Of a DNA stretch of 64,000 nt, positions 17,347-26,817 are shown piece after piece. Source of the stretch: Euzebya tangerina. GTDB taxonomy: Bacteria > Actinomycetota > Nitriliruptoria > Euzebyales > Euzebyaceae. The notes under the pieces were generated by a model. It made no database searches. It was not told the DNA's origin and saw only the letters and a program-made list of their open reading frames with translations. The position numbers were made by a program, and so were the translations under genes. The stretch's first letter is position 1. The number at the start of each line of letters is the position of its first letter. Location of the stretch: assembly GCF_003074135.1 (NCBI RefSeq), contig NZ_PPDK01000001.1:3348001-3412000 (forward strand), read 5' to 3'.

Positions 17347-17769
17347 CTACGGGTGTCCGTCGTCTGGCCCTGACCCCGCTGGTGTCGTCGGCCCGACGTG
17401 GAAGGGCGAGCGCGTCAGCTCGGAAGCGGACGACCACTCCTTACGGTCAGTGCCGTGCGACCCCGATGAGTCATCAGCTGGGGAGTAGGACGCCACCAGC
17501 TCGACCAGGTCGGACTCCGCCTCCTCAGCAGCGGCCCGCAACTCGAAGTCGGAGAAGGCGGCGCCGAGTCGGCGGCCGTCGGCCACATCCCGTGCCGCAG
17601 CCGCCATCTCCACGCCCCAACGTGCGGCCAAGGCGGTGCTGACCGTTGCCACCCCGTGGGTCAACCACCCCTGGTCCTCCAGCGTGCTGACCACCGCTCG
17701 AGCCGCCTCGTCGTCCAGCCCGAGTAGCCGCCCGACGGCGACCTCGTCGTCGCGACTGATCAGGCTCAC
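17347..17769 (-). CDS. hypothetical protein coupled to the amidohydrolase
   Basis: 140 residues from GTG 17769, which overlaps the amidohydrolase stop by 4 bp (GTGA). Residues ~8-45 (VGRLLGLDDEAARAVVSTLE) resemble a small winged-helix, and the rest is mostly helical and Ala/Glu-rich. No family recognised. The coupling implies a shared process with the amidohydrolase. A TTTTTT run on the minus strand (17333-17338) lies just beyond the stop. Confidence 0.65.
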   Translation of the reverse strand: MSLISRDDEVAVGRLLGLDDEAARAVVSTLEDQGWLTHGVATVSTALAARWGVEMAAAARDVADGRRLGAAFSDFELRAAAEEAESDLVELVASYSPADDSSGSHGTDRKEWSSASELTRSPFHVGPTTPAGSGPDDGHP

Positions 17770-19322
17770 GCGGCGGTGTCCAGCAGCGCCGCGCCGTGCA
17801 CCACGGTGCCGGCGACCATCGTCAACACGCACTTGCCCGGCCCTTCGCCCTGGGCCTCGAATGCCGCCAGATCGGCTCGATTGCCGGGTCGCAGCGCCCC
17901 CACGCTCCCCTGCCGCGCTGCCGCTCGCCCACCGATGGTCGCAGCCTGCAGCGCCTGGTCCCAGGTCATCCTGCTGTCCGGTTCGTGGTGGGCTCCGGCC
18001 GCGCGAACCCAGGCCCAGGGATCGAACGCGCCGATGTCGTCCGCCCCGAACGCCATCTGCACGCCGGCCCGTGAGAGCAAGCCCAGCGGGTTGGCCGCGC
18101 GGGCTCGGCCCGCACCCAGGCGCCGTTCGTACGAACCGCCCGACCGCCCCAGGCCCAGGTCGCTGACGGGTTGTGCCGTCACGACGATCCCGAGCTCGGC
18201 CAGCACCGCCACGTCACCCTCGTCGACCAGCGCCGCGTACTCGAGTCGGTGCCGACTGTTCCGCAGCTGCTCCGGCCCGGCATCCTCCGCGGCCGCCATA
18301 AAGACCCGGATGGCCTGATGGACCGCCCGGTCCCCGATGGCGTGCAGCCCGACCTGCATGCCACGACGCGTGGCGTTCTGGACGAACTCGATCAGCTCAG
18401 CGGTGTCGCGGTACAGCTGTCCTGATCCTGGTCGGTCCGCGTACGGGGACTCCAAGGCGGCGCTGTGCGCCCCGATCGTCCCGTCGAGCAGCAGCGATCC
18501 GCCGGCCTGGCGAAGTCCCCGAGCTGCTGCGAAGTCGAGGTCGGTGTCGCCCCAGTAGGGCACCACCTCGATGGCCCATTGACCGTCGAGCCACGCGTCG
18601 AAGTCGTCGGCGCCCATGCGGTGGGGGCCGCCCATCTCGTGGGCCGACGCAACACCGGCGGCCGCCAGTTCTCGGGCAGCCGCCCGTCTGGCACGGTGGA
18701 GCGTGGCCTCTGGCAGGAGCGCACCGAACCAGCGCCGCGCCACGTGTGCGGCCTCCTGACGGAGCAGGCCGGTCGGCTGCCCGGTGGCGTCCCGCTCCAC
18801 GCCGCGAGAGCGGGCCAGCGGCAGCGCTCTGAGCGACTCGGCGTCGACCAGGACGCAGTGCCCGTCGGAGCGGGTCAGGATCACCGGGCGGCCTTGGCCA
18901 GCCGCCTTCAACTCCTCCGCAGATGGCAGGCGCTGGTCCGGCCAGGCGGTCTCGTCCCACCCCGCACCCCAGATGACGGGATCGGTGGTCACGTCGATGC
19001 TGACCCGGATCGCGGCAAGGCAGTCCTCGAGTGAGGTGGCGACCCCGACGTCGAGGGAGTCCAGGATGAGACCCAGCCCGGTGAGGTGGGTGTGCGCGTT
19101 CACGAAGGCGGGCTGCAGCGTGACTCCGGGCAGCTCGACCCGCCACCTCGCCTCGTCGGCAACCTCGTTCGGATCGTCCCCGAGCCACGTGAGGCGGCGA
19201 CGCTGGACCAAGACGGCGCGTGCCGCCGGACGGGCCGGGTCCATGGTGATGATGCGGTCGGCCACGATGAGGAGTGGATCGTCGCCCACGGGTACGCCGT
19301 CGAACGGGGACTGCATCACCAC
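17766..19322 (-). CDS. amidohydrolase family protein (YtcJ-like)
   Basis: 518 residues. The metal-binding HxH of the amidohydrolase TIM barrel is at His77/His79 (FVNAHTHLTGLG); further family features are VGLHAIGDRAVHQAI with a metal His and an Asp in MAFGADDIGAFDPW. The YtcJ-like branch hydrolyses uncharacterised amides or cyclic substrates. N-terminal LIVADRIITMDPARP is the usual beta-sandwich strand of this superfamily. It is followed without a gap by the small ORF at 17347-17769. Confidence 0.9.
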   Translation of the reverse strand: MVMQSPFDGVPVGDDPLLIVADRIITMDPARPAARAVLVQRRRLTWLGDDPNEVADEARWRVELPGVTLQPAFVNAHTHLTGLGLILDSLDVGVATSLEDCLAAIRVSIDVTTDPVIWGAGWDETAWPDQRLPSAEELKAAGQGRPVILTRSDGHCVLVDAESLRALPLARSRGVERDATGQPTGLLRQEAAHVARRWFGALLPEATLHRARRAAARELAAAGVASAHEMGGPHRMGADDFDAWLDGQWAIEVVPYWGDTDLDFAAARGLRQAGGSLLLDGTIGAHSAALESPYADRPGSGQLYRDTAELIEFVQNATRRGMQVGLHAIGDRAVHQAIRVFMAAAEDAGPEQLRNSRHRLEYAALVDEGDVAVLAELGIVVTAQPVSDLGLGRSGGSYERRLGAGRARAANPLGLLSRAGVQMAFGADDIGAFDPWAWVRAAGAHHEPDSRMTWDQALQAATIGGRAAARQGSVGALRPGNRADLAAFEAQGEGPGKCVLTMVAGTVVHGAALLDTAA

Positions 19323-19398
19323 AGATCCTACGACGTTTCCTCCGATCGATGTCGGAGGTGTGTTCAGATCGGCGCTGAACCCACAGGACGCGGCGAAC

Positions 19399-19890
19399 TC
19401 AGAGGACGTCGCGGAGGTAGGCCGTGGACAACGCGTCGGCGTACTCGTTCCACCGGTTGCCCGAGTGGGCCTTGATCCACTCCAGGGTGACCTCGGGTCG
19501 CGCCTCGACGATCTCGAACAGCGGTCGGACCAGATCGAGGTTCTGGATCGCTCCTCCCTTGCGACGCCAGCCCCGCTTGCGCCAGCCGTAGGCCCAGTTG
19601 GTGAGCGTGTCGACCGCCAACTTCGAGTCGGTGTAGACGACGGTCGAGGTCCCGTCCGGGATCAGGTCGTAGGCGGCTCGGATCGCAGTCAGTTCCATCC
19701 GATTGTTGGTCGTGTCGGGATCGTGCCCGTAGGCCTGCTGGATGACCTCATCGTCGCGGACGTAGACCGCGCCCCAACCACCTGGGCCCGGATTCGGGGT
19801 TGCGCTGCCGTCGGTGAACACACCGGTCGTCGGACCCCTGGTGTAGCGCCGGAGGACCTCGGCCACGGTCAGGTTCTCGGGTTGGATCAC
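19399..19890 (-). CDS. rnhA: ribonuclease H (type 1)
   Basis: 163 residues. RNase HI removes RNA from RNA-DNA hybrids. The DEDD acid set is visible: Asp27 in GVFTDGSATPNPGPGGWG, Glu in NNRMELTAIRAA, Asp in VVYTDSKLAVD, and a C-terminal Asp in NEYADALS. A short N-terminal extension (~20 residues) precedes the fold. It lies 7 bp downstream of the small membrane protein gene. Confidence 0.95.
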   Translation of the reverse strand: MIQPENLTVAEVLRRYTRGPTTGVFTDGSATPNPGPGGWGAVYVRDDEVIQQAYGHDPDTTNNRMELTAIRAAYDLIPDGTSTVVYTDSKLAVDTLTNWAYGWRKRGWRRKGGAIQNLDLVRPLFEIVEARPEVTLEWIKAHSGNRWNEYADALSTAYLRDVL

Positions 19891-19897
19891 GTCGCCC

Positions 19898-20227
19898 TCA
19901 CTGTTCGGCGATCACCTGCAGCATCGCCGCGGGGAGGATCGGTGACACGAAGGCGACGGCGAAGGCGATCCCCGCGGGGATCAGGCGCCCGCGCCCAGGC
20001 ACCTCGCCGGCCAACAGATCCAGGATGACGGAGAGGATCAGCCAGCCTGCCGTCACCAGGGTTCCGACCACGACCGAGCTGAGCACCCAGACCATGGCCG
20101 TCTGCCCGTCACCGCCGAAGGCCAGGTTGCCGATCACCGTCAGGACCGAGAGCACCCCCGCGCTCCACAGGCCGGCTCGGATCGCCCGGCCGGTGGTCCG
20201 GCGGTCCGCTTCCGGATCGTGACTCAT
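19898..20227 (-). CDS. small membrane protein (109 residues)
   Basis: ATG 20227 overlaps the stop of the M24 peptidase gene by 4 bp. After a polar N-terminus (MSHDPEADRRTTGRAIRAG) there are three hydrophobic segments (e.g. SVVVGTLVTAGWLILSVILD). No family recognised. Placed between pepP-like and rnhA genes in a minus-strand operon. Confidence 0.75.
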   Translation of the reverse strand: MSHDPEADRRTTGRAIRAGLWSAGVLSVLTVIGNLAFGGDGQTAMVWVLSSVVVGTLVTAGWLILSVILDLLAGEVPGRGRLIPAGIAFAVAFVSPILPAAMLQVIAEQ

Positions 20228-21363
20228 GAACGGCCTGCCTCGACGCTCACCAGATCCGTGGAGGTGCAATTGAGTCGCTCGACCCCGGTGTCGGTGACGG
20301 CCACGATGTCCTCGATGCGCATCCCGAATCTCCCGGCGAGGTAGATGCCGGGTTCGACGGAGAACGTCATCCCGGGCTCCAGGATGAGGTCGTTGCCGGC
20401 GGTGATGTAGGGCTCCTCATGGACGTCGAGGCCGATCCCATGCCCCGTCCGATGGATGAAGGCCGCGCCATAGCCGGCCGCCTCGATGTGCTGCCGGGCC
20501 ACCGCATCGACCGACTCGGCGGTCACACCGGGTCGGACGTGCTCGACCGCGGCACGCTGTGCCGCTTGGAGGACCTCGAAGGCCGTCAGGTACGCCTCGT
20601 CGGGCGTGCCGATCACGTAGTTCCTGGTGCAATCGCTGAACCACCCGCTCACAGGCCCGCCGATGTCGATCACGATGCCCTCCCCGGCCTGCAGCGGGCG
20701 GTCGGAGATCCCGTGGTGCGGCGAGGCGCCGTTCGGGCCCCCGGCAACGATCACGAAGTCCACGGCGTCGTGACCGGCGGCTCGCATCGCCGCGTCGATG
20801 TCCCGGCCCACCTCCCGTTCCGTACGACCCGCCACCAGCAGGTCGGGGATCTGGCGGTGGACCGCATCGATGGCCGCTGCGGCAGCCCGCAGACCGGCCA
20901 CACCGGCCGCGTCCTTGACCATCCGAAGTGCGCGCGTCACGGCCGAGCCTCGCGTCCACACCGCCTCCGGCAGGTGGCCCTGCAGAGCGAGGAGGAACTG
21001 TGACCAGAGTTGGTCGCCCACCGCAATCGCCCCACTGCCCAGGTGGTGGCCGATCAGCTCCGCCGCCAGCAACGCGGAGTCGTCGGACTCGCCGAAGGTC
21101 CGCAGGGGAATGCCCGGCGCACCGGTGGCCGCTGCCGCCTCCTCCAACTCGGGCACGACCATGACCGGATCACCGGCCCGTGGGACGACCAGCAGCGTCA
21201 TCCGCTCGGAGGCGTGTGCGTCGTACCCGCACGCAGCCTGCAGGTCCGAGCCGGGACCGAGCACGAGGACGTCGACGTCCGCCGCGTCCATGCTCCGGCG
21301 GAGCACCGCGACGGCTCGGTCGGTCCCGCTGCCATCAACCACCTGCGCGATCGAGCTGTTCAC
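20224..21363 (-). CDS. M24 family metallopeptidase, Xaa-Pro aminopeptidase-like
   Basis: 379 residues: an N-terminal creatinase-like domain (~1-150) and a C-terminal pita-bread catalytic domain. Metal ligands are visible as Asp in VIDIGGPVSGWFSDCTRNY (two Asp), His in HRTGHGIGLDVHE, Glu in SVEPGIYL and Glu in MRIEDIVAV. Members cleave N-terminal residues before proline. Cytoplasmic; no signal peptide. First gene of the pepP-membrane protein-rnhA operon. Confidence 0.93.
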   Translation of the reverse strand: MNSSIAQVVDGSGTDRAVAVLRRSMDAADVDVLVLGPGSDLQAACGYDAHASERMTLLVVPRAGDPVMVVPELEEAAAATGAPGIPLRTFGESDDSALLAAELIGHHLGSGAIAVGDQLWSQFLLALQGHLPEAVWTRGSAVTRALRMVKDAAGVAGLRAAAAAIDAVHRQIPDLLVAGRTEREVGRDIDAAMRAAGHDAVDFVIVAGGPNGASPHHGISDRPLQAGEGIVIDIGGPVSGWFSDCTRNYVIGTPDEAYLTAFEVLQAAQRAAVEHVRPGVTAESVDAVARQHIEAAGYGAAFIHRTGHGIGLDVHEEPYITAGNDLILEPGMTFSVEPGIYLAGRFGMRIEDIVAVTDTGVERLNCTSTDLVSVEAGRS

Positions 21364-21526
21364 GCGGCTATCGTAGTGGCCACGCTGCCGCCATCACCGG
21401 GGTGAGCTCCGTGCATGAACGCCGTGCCCCACCTACACTCTCGGGTCGGTCCGCGCACCGCCGTGTGCCTGCGTTTCTCCACGCGACCACCACCTCTACT
21501 TCACCAGCCGAGACAGGGAGGCCTTC

Positions 21527-21832
21527 GTGGCCAAGAAGAGCAAGATCGCCCGCAACCAGCAGCGCGCCGTCATGGTCGCGCGGCAGGCCGAGAAGCGCGC
21601 CGAACTGAAGGCCATCATCAAGAACGAGGACACCCCGTTCGAGGAGAAGCTGCTGGCCCGCGATCAGCTGAACAAGATGAAGGTCAACGGCAGCCCGGTC
21701 CGGCTCCGCAAGCGTGATCGCCTCGACGGCCGCCCTCGTGGCCACGTCGGCTTCGCCGGCCTCTCCCGTGTGAACTTCCGTGAGATGGCGCACGAAGGCG
21801 AGTTGCCCGGGATCACCAAGTCCTCCTGGTAG
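21527..21832 (+). CDS. rpsN: 30S ribosomal protein S14, zinc-independent (C-) type
   Basis: 101 residues from GTG 21527 after a GGGAGG ribosome site. It is the long S14 form ([57 protein letters not shown]) without the CxxC pairs of the short zinc-binding S14. It stands alone, followed by a strong terminator. Together with rpmB-rpmG-rpmE it makes four C- ribosomal proteins within 7.5 kb. Confidence 0.95.
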   Translation: MAKKSKIARNQQRAVMVARQAEKRAELKAIIKNEDTPFEEKLLARDQLNKMKVNGSPVRLRKRDRLDGRPRGHVGFAGLSRVNFREMAHEGELPGITKSSW

Positions 21833-21854
21833 ATCCCGCAAACGACACCACCCG

Positions 21855-21890
21855 AAGCGCTGCCGGTCCCGCCGGCGGCGCTTGTTGTTT
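21855..21890 (+). terminator. rho-independent terminator of rpsN
   Basis: AAGCGCTGCCGG (21855-21866) pairs with CCGGCGGCGCTT (21872-21883), a 12-bp stem with one T-G wobble, loop TCCCG, followed by GTTGTTT. Confidence 0.8.
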
Positions 21891-21935
21891 CTCTGCCCGT
21901 CGCCATCGCGCGGACAGACCACTAGCGTCGTCCGG

Positions 21936-24900
21936 GTGCCTGCGCCCTTCTACCTCCGCCACCCCGCCGTCATCGGCGACCAGGTCGTGGTCGTCGCCGA
22001 CGACGACCTCTGGCTGACCGCACTGTCCGGCGGCCGCGCCCACCGGATCACCGACGGTCGGGCCGCCGCCAGCCATCCGATCCCGAGTCCGGACGGGACG
22101 ACCGTGGCCTTCACCGGGCTCGACGCCCACCACCCGGAGGCGTTCGTGGCCCCATTGGAGGGTGGCCCCATGGATCGCCTGAGCTACCTCGGGGCCACGG
22201 TGACCGTCACCCGAGCGTGGGATCGGGAGGGGCGCCCGGTGGTCTCCACCAACGCCGGCCTGCCCTTCTCGCGTGATGCGCAGCTCGTGGCCCTCGGACC
22301 GCAGCCCGGCCATCGGGAGCCGTTGGGGTACGGCAGCGCCCACGAGATCGCGTTCGGGAAGAGGGCCACCCTGCTCGGCCGGCACACCACCAACCAGGGC
22401 CGCTGGAAGCGCTACCGCGGTGGCACGGCGGGGCAGCTGTGGGTGGACGCCGACGGTGACGGCGCGTTCCAGCGGCTGCTGCCTGACCTGGCGGCGGACA
22501 TCGCCTCACCCATGCTGATCGGCGACCGTGCCTACTTCATCGCCGATCACACCGGCGTCGGCAACATCTGGTCCTGTGCGCTGGACGGCTCCGACCTGCA
22601 GCAGCACACCCACCACGACACCTTCTACGCTCGCTTCGCCAGCACGGACGGCCACCACATCGTCTACACCTGTGGCGGTGACCTGTACCGACTGGATCCC
22701 GCCCGTGAGGATCCCGAGCCGGTCGACGTGGAGGTCCACGCCCCCAGGACGGCACGAGCCGCCACCTATGTGCCCGCGGCCAGCTGGCTGCAGTCCTACG
22801 AGGTTCACCCCCGGGGCACGCACATCGCTGCCCGCGTGCGCGGCCAGGCGATCGTCCTGCCGCTGCACGACGGCCCGGCAACCCACATCGGCCAGCGCTC
22901 CGGGGCCAGCCACCGGCTGATCACCTGGCTGGCCGACGGCGAGACCGTCGTGCTCCTCAGCGACAGCTCTGGTGAGGAGCGACTTGAGGTGTTCACGGCC
23001 GACGGGACCATGACCGTCCTGGACCGCGAGATCGGTGTTGTGGTGGACCTCGTGGCCGCACCCACCAACTCGTCGGTGGCGCTGACCAACCAGGACGGCG
23101 AGCTGGTGGTCATCGACCTGGCCGACCCGAGTAGCCCCGGCATCACCGAGGTGGCCACCTCCATCTACGGCATCGACGGTCCATCGTGGTCAGCCGACGG
23201 CCGGTGGCTGGCCTACAGCGAGCGGACCAGCAACTGGTACACGGCACGGGTCGCGATCTGGGACAGCCAGGACCCGGAGTCCGAGCCGATCGCCGTCAGC
23301 CCGGGCGATTCGGCCAACCGCAGTCCGTCGTTCGATCCCGCAGGTCGCCACCTCTACTGGATCGCCTCCACACGCTTCTTTCCCACGGTCGACGGGGTCT
23401 ACTTCGACCGCTCGTTCGCTCACCCCGACGTCATCATGGCGTGCGTGCTGCGGGAGGCGGACCATCCGCCGCTGCATCGGGAGCCACGGAGCCCGGGTGG
23501 TCGCCCACCGCGGTCATCCCGCCCGAACGGGCCCGAGGACGCCGACGCGACGGAAGAGGTCCCCTCGGATCCGGCCAAGACACCAGACACCACATCCGAC
23601 ACCACGTCGGGAACCGGCACGTCCACGCCCGTCGAGGTCGACCTCGACGGACTGCAGGAGCGCACCGTCACACTGCCCTTCCCCAGTGGCCGCTACCGCG
23701 CCGTCGTCGGCCTCCACGGCAAGGTCCAGGCGTTGGCACTGCCCCTCCGCCCCCCACGCCTGCCGCACCACGGGCCACGCGAGCAGCCACCGACCGGCCA
23801 ACTCGAGGTGCTCGACCTCGACACCGGGAAGCACGAGGTCATCGTCAGTCGGGTCAGCTCGGTTGCGGTCTCCGCGGACCGGAAGACCACGGTGTACGCC
23901 TCGAAGAAGCGGCTTCGGGCCGTCCGCGCAGGCGTGAAGCCGCCTGAGGGGCCTGCAGCCGAGGGGCCCACTCGCATCAGCGGCTGGATCGACCTGGGAC
24001 GCGTCTCCGTCCGTGTCGACCCGCCGGCGGAGTGGCGCCAACTGTTCGACGAAGCCTGGCGGCTGCAGCGGGACCTGTTCTGGCACCACCAGATGCCCGG
24101 CGTGGACTGGGACAGCGTCCGAGACCGCTACCGTGCGCTGATCGATCGCATCGCCACCCGTGGCGAGCTCACCGATCTGCTGTGGGAGATGTTCGGGGAG
24201 CTGGGGACCGGCCACGCCTACGTCCGCGGTGGCGATCACCCCAAGGCGCCGAAGATGCCCCTGGGATTCCTCGGAGCGGACCTGGTCTGGGGGCCGGATG
24301 GCTGGCGTGTCGACCGGATCCTGCGCGCCGAGTCCACCGATCCGCTCCGTCGCCGTCCGCTGCTGGAGCCCGGTGTGCGGATCCGCGAGGGCGACATCAT
24401 CACCGCGATCGACGGGGTTGCACTGGGTGCCGACGTCTCCCCCTGGGAGCAGCTGGTCAACCGGTCCGACAGCGAGGTCCGCGTCGCCGTGACCCGGGCG
24501 GACGACACGGCGCGGGAGGTCACGGTGCGCACCCTCAGCAGTGACCAGCCGCTGCGCTACGCGGACTGGGTGATCGGCAACCGCACGCTGGTGGCCGAGG
24601 CGTCGAACGGCCGGGTCGGGTACGTCCACATCCCCGACATGGGGCCGCTCGGGTTCGCCGAGTTCCACCGTCAGTACCTCGCCGAGGCGCACGCCGACGC
24701 CCTCGTCGTCGATGTGCGCTTCAACGGCGGGGGCAACGTCTCCTCACTCCTGCTGGAGAAGCTCGCGAGCCGCCGGATCGGGTATCAGATGCGACGCTCC
24801 GGCGCTCTTGAGCCCTACCCGCACCATGCACCAGCGGGCCCCCTGGTGGCCGTGACCAACGAGAAGTGCGGCTCCGACGGCGACATCTTCACCCACGCGT

Positions 24901-25199
24901 GGAAGCGACTGGATCTCGGCCCGGTGGTCGGGACCCGAACGTGGGGCGGCGTCATCGGCATCCAGCCACGTCTGACGGCGGCCGATGGCATGGTCACCAC
25001 CCAACCAGCCTTCGCCTTCTGGTTCGATGACGTCGGCTGGGGGGTCGAGAACTACGGGACCGACCCGACGCACCCGGTGGAGATCACACCGCAGGACGCG
25101 GTGGCTGGACATGATCCGCAACTGGCCACCGCAGTGGATCTGGCCCTGTCCGCGCTGGACACCGAGCCTCCCAGGGACCGCCCGACCCGTCCGGCCTGA
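21936..25199 (+). CDS. Tricorn protease homologue (peptidase S41B family)
   Basis: 1087 residues from GTG 21936; the frame is open further upstream but the family begins at PAPFYLRHPAVIGDQ. Order: a six- then a seven-bladed beta-propeller region (to ~residue 680), core domain C1 with the catalytic His (~759, in GELGTGHAYVRGGD), a PDZ domain (~800-880), and C2 with the catalytic Ser (~980, in NEKCGSDGDIFTHA). A proline/Asp/Thr-rich insert lies around 510-560. Tricorn trims peptides released by the proteasome, so it fits with the proteasome genes ~16-23 kb to the right. Cytoplasmic. Confidence 0.92.
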   Translation: MPAPFYLRHPAVIGDQVVVVADDDLWLTALSGGRAHRITDGRAAASHPIPSPDGTTVAFTGLDAHHPEAFVAPLEGGPMDRLSYLGATVTVTRAWDREGRPVVSTNAGLPFSRDAQLVALGPQPGHREPLGYGSAHEIAFGKRATLLGRHTTNQGRWKRYRGGTAGQLWVDADGDGAFQRLLPDLAADIASPMLIGDRAYFIADHTGVGNIWSCALDGSDLQQHTHHDTFYARFASTDGHHIVYTCGGDLYRLDPAREDPEPVDVEVHAPRTARAATYVPAASWLQSYEVHPRGTHIAARVRGQAIVLPLHDGPATHIGQRSGASHRLITWLADGETVVLLSDSSGEERLEVFTADGTMTVLDREIGVVVDLVAAPTNSSVALTNQDGELVVIDLADPSSPGITEVATSIYGIDGPSWSADGRWLAYSERTSNWYTARVAIWDSQDPESEPIAVSPGDSANRSPSFDPAGRHLYWIASTRFFPTVDGVYFDRSFAHPDVIMACVLREADHPPLHREPRSPGGRPPRSSRPNGPEDADATEEVPSDPAKTPDTTSDTTSGTGTSTPVEVDLDGLQERTVTLPFPSGRYRAVVGLHGKVQALALPLRPPRLPHHGPREQPPTGQLEVLDLDTGKHEVIVSRVSSVAVSADRKTTVYASKKRLRAVRAGVKPPEGPAAEGPTRISGWIDLGRVSVRVDPPAEWRQLFDEAWRLQRDLFWHHQMPGVDWDSVRDRYRALIDRIATRGELTDLLWEMFGELGTGHAYVRGGDHPKAPKMPLGFLGADLVWGPDGWRVDRILRAESTDPLRRRPLLEPGVRIREGDIITAIDGVALGADVSPWEQLVNRSDSEVRVAVTRADDTAREVTVRTLSSDQPLRYADWVIGNRTLVAEASNGRVGYVHIPDMGPLGFAEFHRQYLAEAHADALVVDVRFNGGGNVSSLLLEKLASRRIGYQMRRSGALEPYPHHAPAGPLVAVTNEKCGSDGDIFTHAWKRLDLGPVVGTRTWGGVIGIQPRLTAADGMVTTQPAFAFWFDDVGWGVENYGTDPTHPVEITPQDAVAGHDPQLATAVDLALSALDTEPPRDRPTRPA

Positions 25200-25210
25200 C
25201 ACACCAGAAC

Positions 25211-25257
25211 CAATGTGGCCCTTGATTGGCCACTAGTGGCTGAGCAATGGTTGGCCC
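25211..25257 (+). promoter_or_regulatory. candidate MocR operator/promoter region
   Basis: The gap before the MocR gene holds direct repeats CAATGTGGCCC (25211-25221) and CAATGGTTGGCCC (25245-25257), with the perfect palindrome GCCACTAGTGGC (25229-25240) between them. MocR/PdxR regulators often bind direct repeats near their own promoter, so this is probably an autoregulatory site. Confidence 0.5.
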
Positions 25258-26817
25258 ATGGCTCGCGCACTGACCACCATGGCCCAGACCACTGTCGACC
25301 AGTCGTTCGTCAGCGACGAGTGGATGGCGGAGCGGCTGCACGATTGGCCCGACGGCACAGGCCCCATGTACGCCCGGCTTGCCGGCGCCATCACCCGTCT
25401 GCTCGACAGCGGTGAGGTCTGCAAGGGCGCCAGGCTTCCGGCAGAGCGACAGCTGTCAGCCGTCCTCCGAGTGTCCCGGACCACCGTGGCGTCGGCCTAC
25501 GACATGCTGGCCGACGCGAGCGTGGTCGAGCGTCGCCACGGGAGCGGCACTTACGTCAACCGGGTTGCCGAGTCGACCCCCAGCCCACCGCGCGAGTCGG
25601 TCTTGATGCGCAGTCTGGAGCGCAACGAGATCTTCGACGGCCTGCTCGACCCACCCCGCCAACTGCTGGACTTCCGCGCCGCGGCGTTGGTCGACACCGA
25701 CCCGTTGCCGCAGGAGGCGCTCGACGGGCTGGCGGAGGAGTTCGCCATGGCCAGCGCGAGCCACGGCTACGTGCCGGCCGGGCTCCTCGCGCTCCGGGCC
25801 GCCATCGCCGATCGGTACACCGCTCGCGGACTGCCGACCACACCCGAGCAGGTGCTCGTGACGACCGGTGCTCAGCAGGCCATCGCCGTGGTCAGCATGC
25901 TGCACGTGCGGCCGGACGACCTGATCGTGACCGAGGCGCTCACCCACACCGGCGCCATCGACCTGTTCGGTGCGGCTGGCGCGGACATCCACACCGTGCC
26001 CGTGGGACACGACGGTGCCGACGTCGATGCCATCGCCGAGGCGCTCGAGCGGACGCCACGGATGCTGTACCTGATCCCGTCGATCCACAACCCGGTCGGC
26101 GGCGTCATGTCCGCTCGATCTCGTCGGCGGCTTGCGGCGCTGGTCGGCGATCACCCGGACGTGGTGGTCATCGCGGATGACACGCTGGCCGACACCTACC
26201 GTGACCGGCGTCCGCCCGCGCCGTTGGCCACCTTCCCCGGTGCTGAGTCGGTGCTGCACATCGGCAGTCTGAGCAAGCTGTTCTGGGCGGGTCTCCGGAT
26301 CGGCTGGGTTCGCGGTCCGGCGCAGACCATTCGGCGGCTGGCCAGGCTGAAGGCGCTCAGCGACCTCGGGACGAGCGTGCCGAGTCAGATGCTGGCGCTC
26401 CGTGTCCTCGGCCTGGGTGAGGTGTTCGAGGACTCTCGCCGTGAGATGCTCGCGGCTCGAGGGCGGGCGCTCGAGGGCCTGCTCGCACAGGAGCTCCCCA
26501 GCTGGCGGTTCTCGACGCCGGAGGGCGGGGTGTGCCTGTGGATCCACCTGCCGCAGTCGGACACCGACGTCGAAGTCGCCCGGGCCCCGATCACCGCCCG
26601 CGACGTCGCCATGGCCGCCAGCCGGCACGGCATCGCTCTGGCGCCAGGCAGCATCCAATCACCGGACCGCGCCTTCGAAGACTGCCTGCGCCTGCCCTAC
26701 GGCTATCCCGAGCCGGTCCTGGCCGATGCCGTCGGGCGCTTGTCCGCTGCCTGGTCCGCCCTCGTCGACGGTGCCCGTCCCGGCGCACCCCTGGACGAGA
26801 TGTGTGTGGTGGTCTAG
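25258..26817 (+). CDS. MocR-like regulator: GntR DNA-binding domain fused to aminotransferase fold
   Basis: 519 residues. Residues ~35-105 are a GntR-type winged helix (RLLDSGEVCKGARLPAERQL, then SRTTVASAYDMLADASVVER). From ~150 it is a fold-type I PLP-dependent aminotransferase with the PLP lysine in IGSLSKLFWAGLRIGWV. MocR proteins use PLP or an amino compound as ligand to control vitamin B6, GABA, taurine or transport genes. The target here is unclear because the neighbours are unrelated. An ATG at 25279 is an alternative start; neither has a clear ribosome site. Confidence 0.92.
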   Translation: MARALTTMAQTTVDQSFVSDEWMAERLHDWPDGTGPMYARLAGAITRLLDSGEVCKGARLPAERQLSAVLRVSRTTVASAYDMLADASVVERRHGSGTYVNRVAESTPSPPRESVLMRSLERNEIFDGLLDPPRQLLDFRAAALVDTDPLPQEALDGLAEEFAMASASHGYVPAGLLALRAAIADRYTARGLPTTPEQVLVTTGAQQAIAVVSMLHVRPDDLIVTEALTHTGAIDLFGAAGADIHTVPVGHDGADVDAIAEALERTPRMLYLIPSIHNPVGGVMSARSRRRLAALVGDHPDVVVIADDTLADTYRDRRPPAPLATFPGAESVLHIGSLSKLFWAGLRIGWVRGPAQTIRRLARLKALSDLGTSVPSQMLALRVLGLGEVFEDSRREMLAARGRALEGLLAQELPSWRFSTPEGGVCLWIHLPQSDTDVEVARAPITARDVAMAASRHGIALAPGSIQSPDRAFEDCLRLPYGYPEPVLADAVGRLSAAWSALVDGARPGAPLDEMCVVV

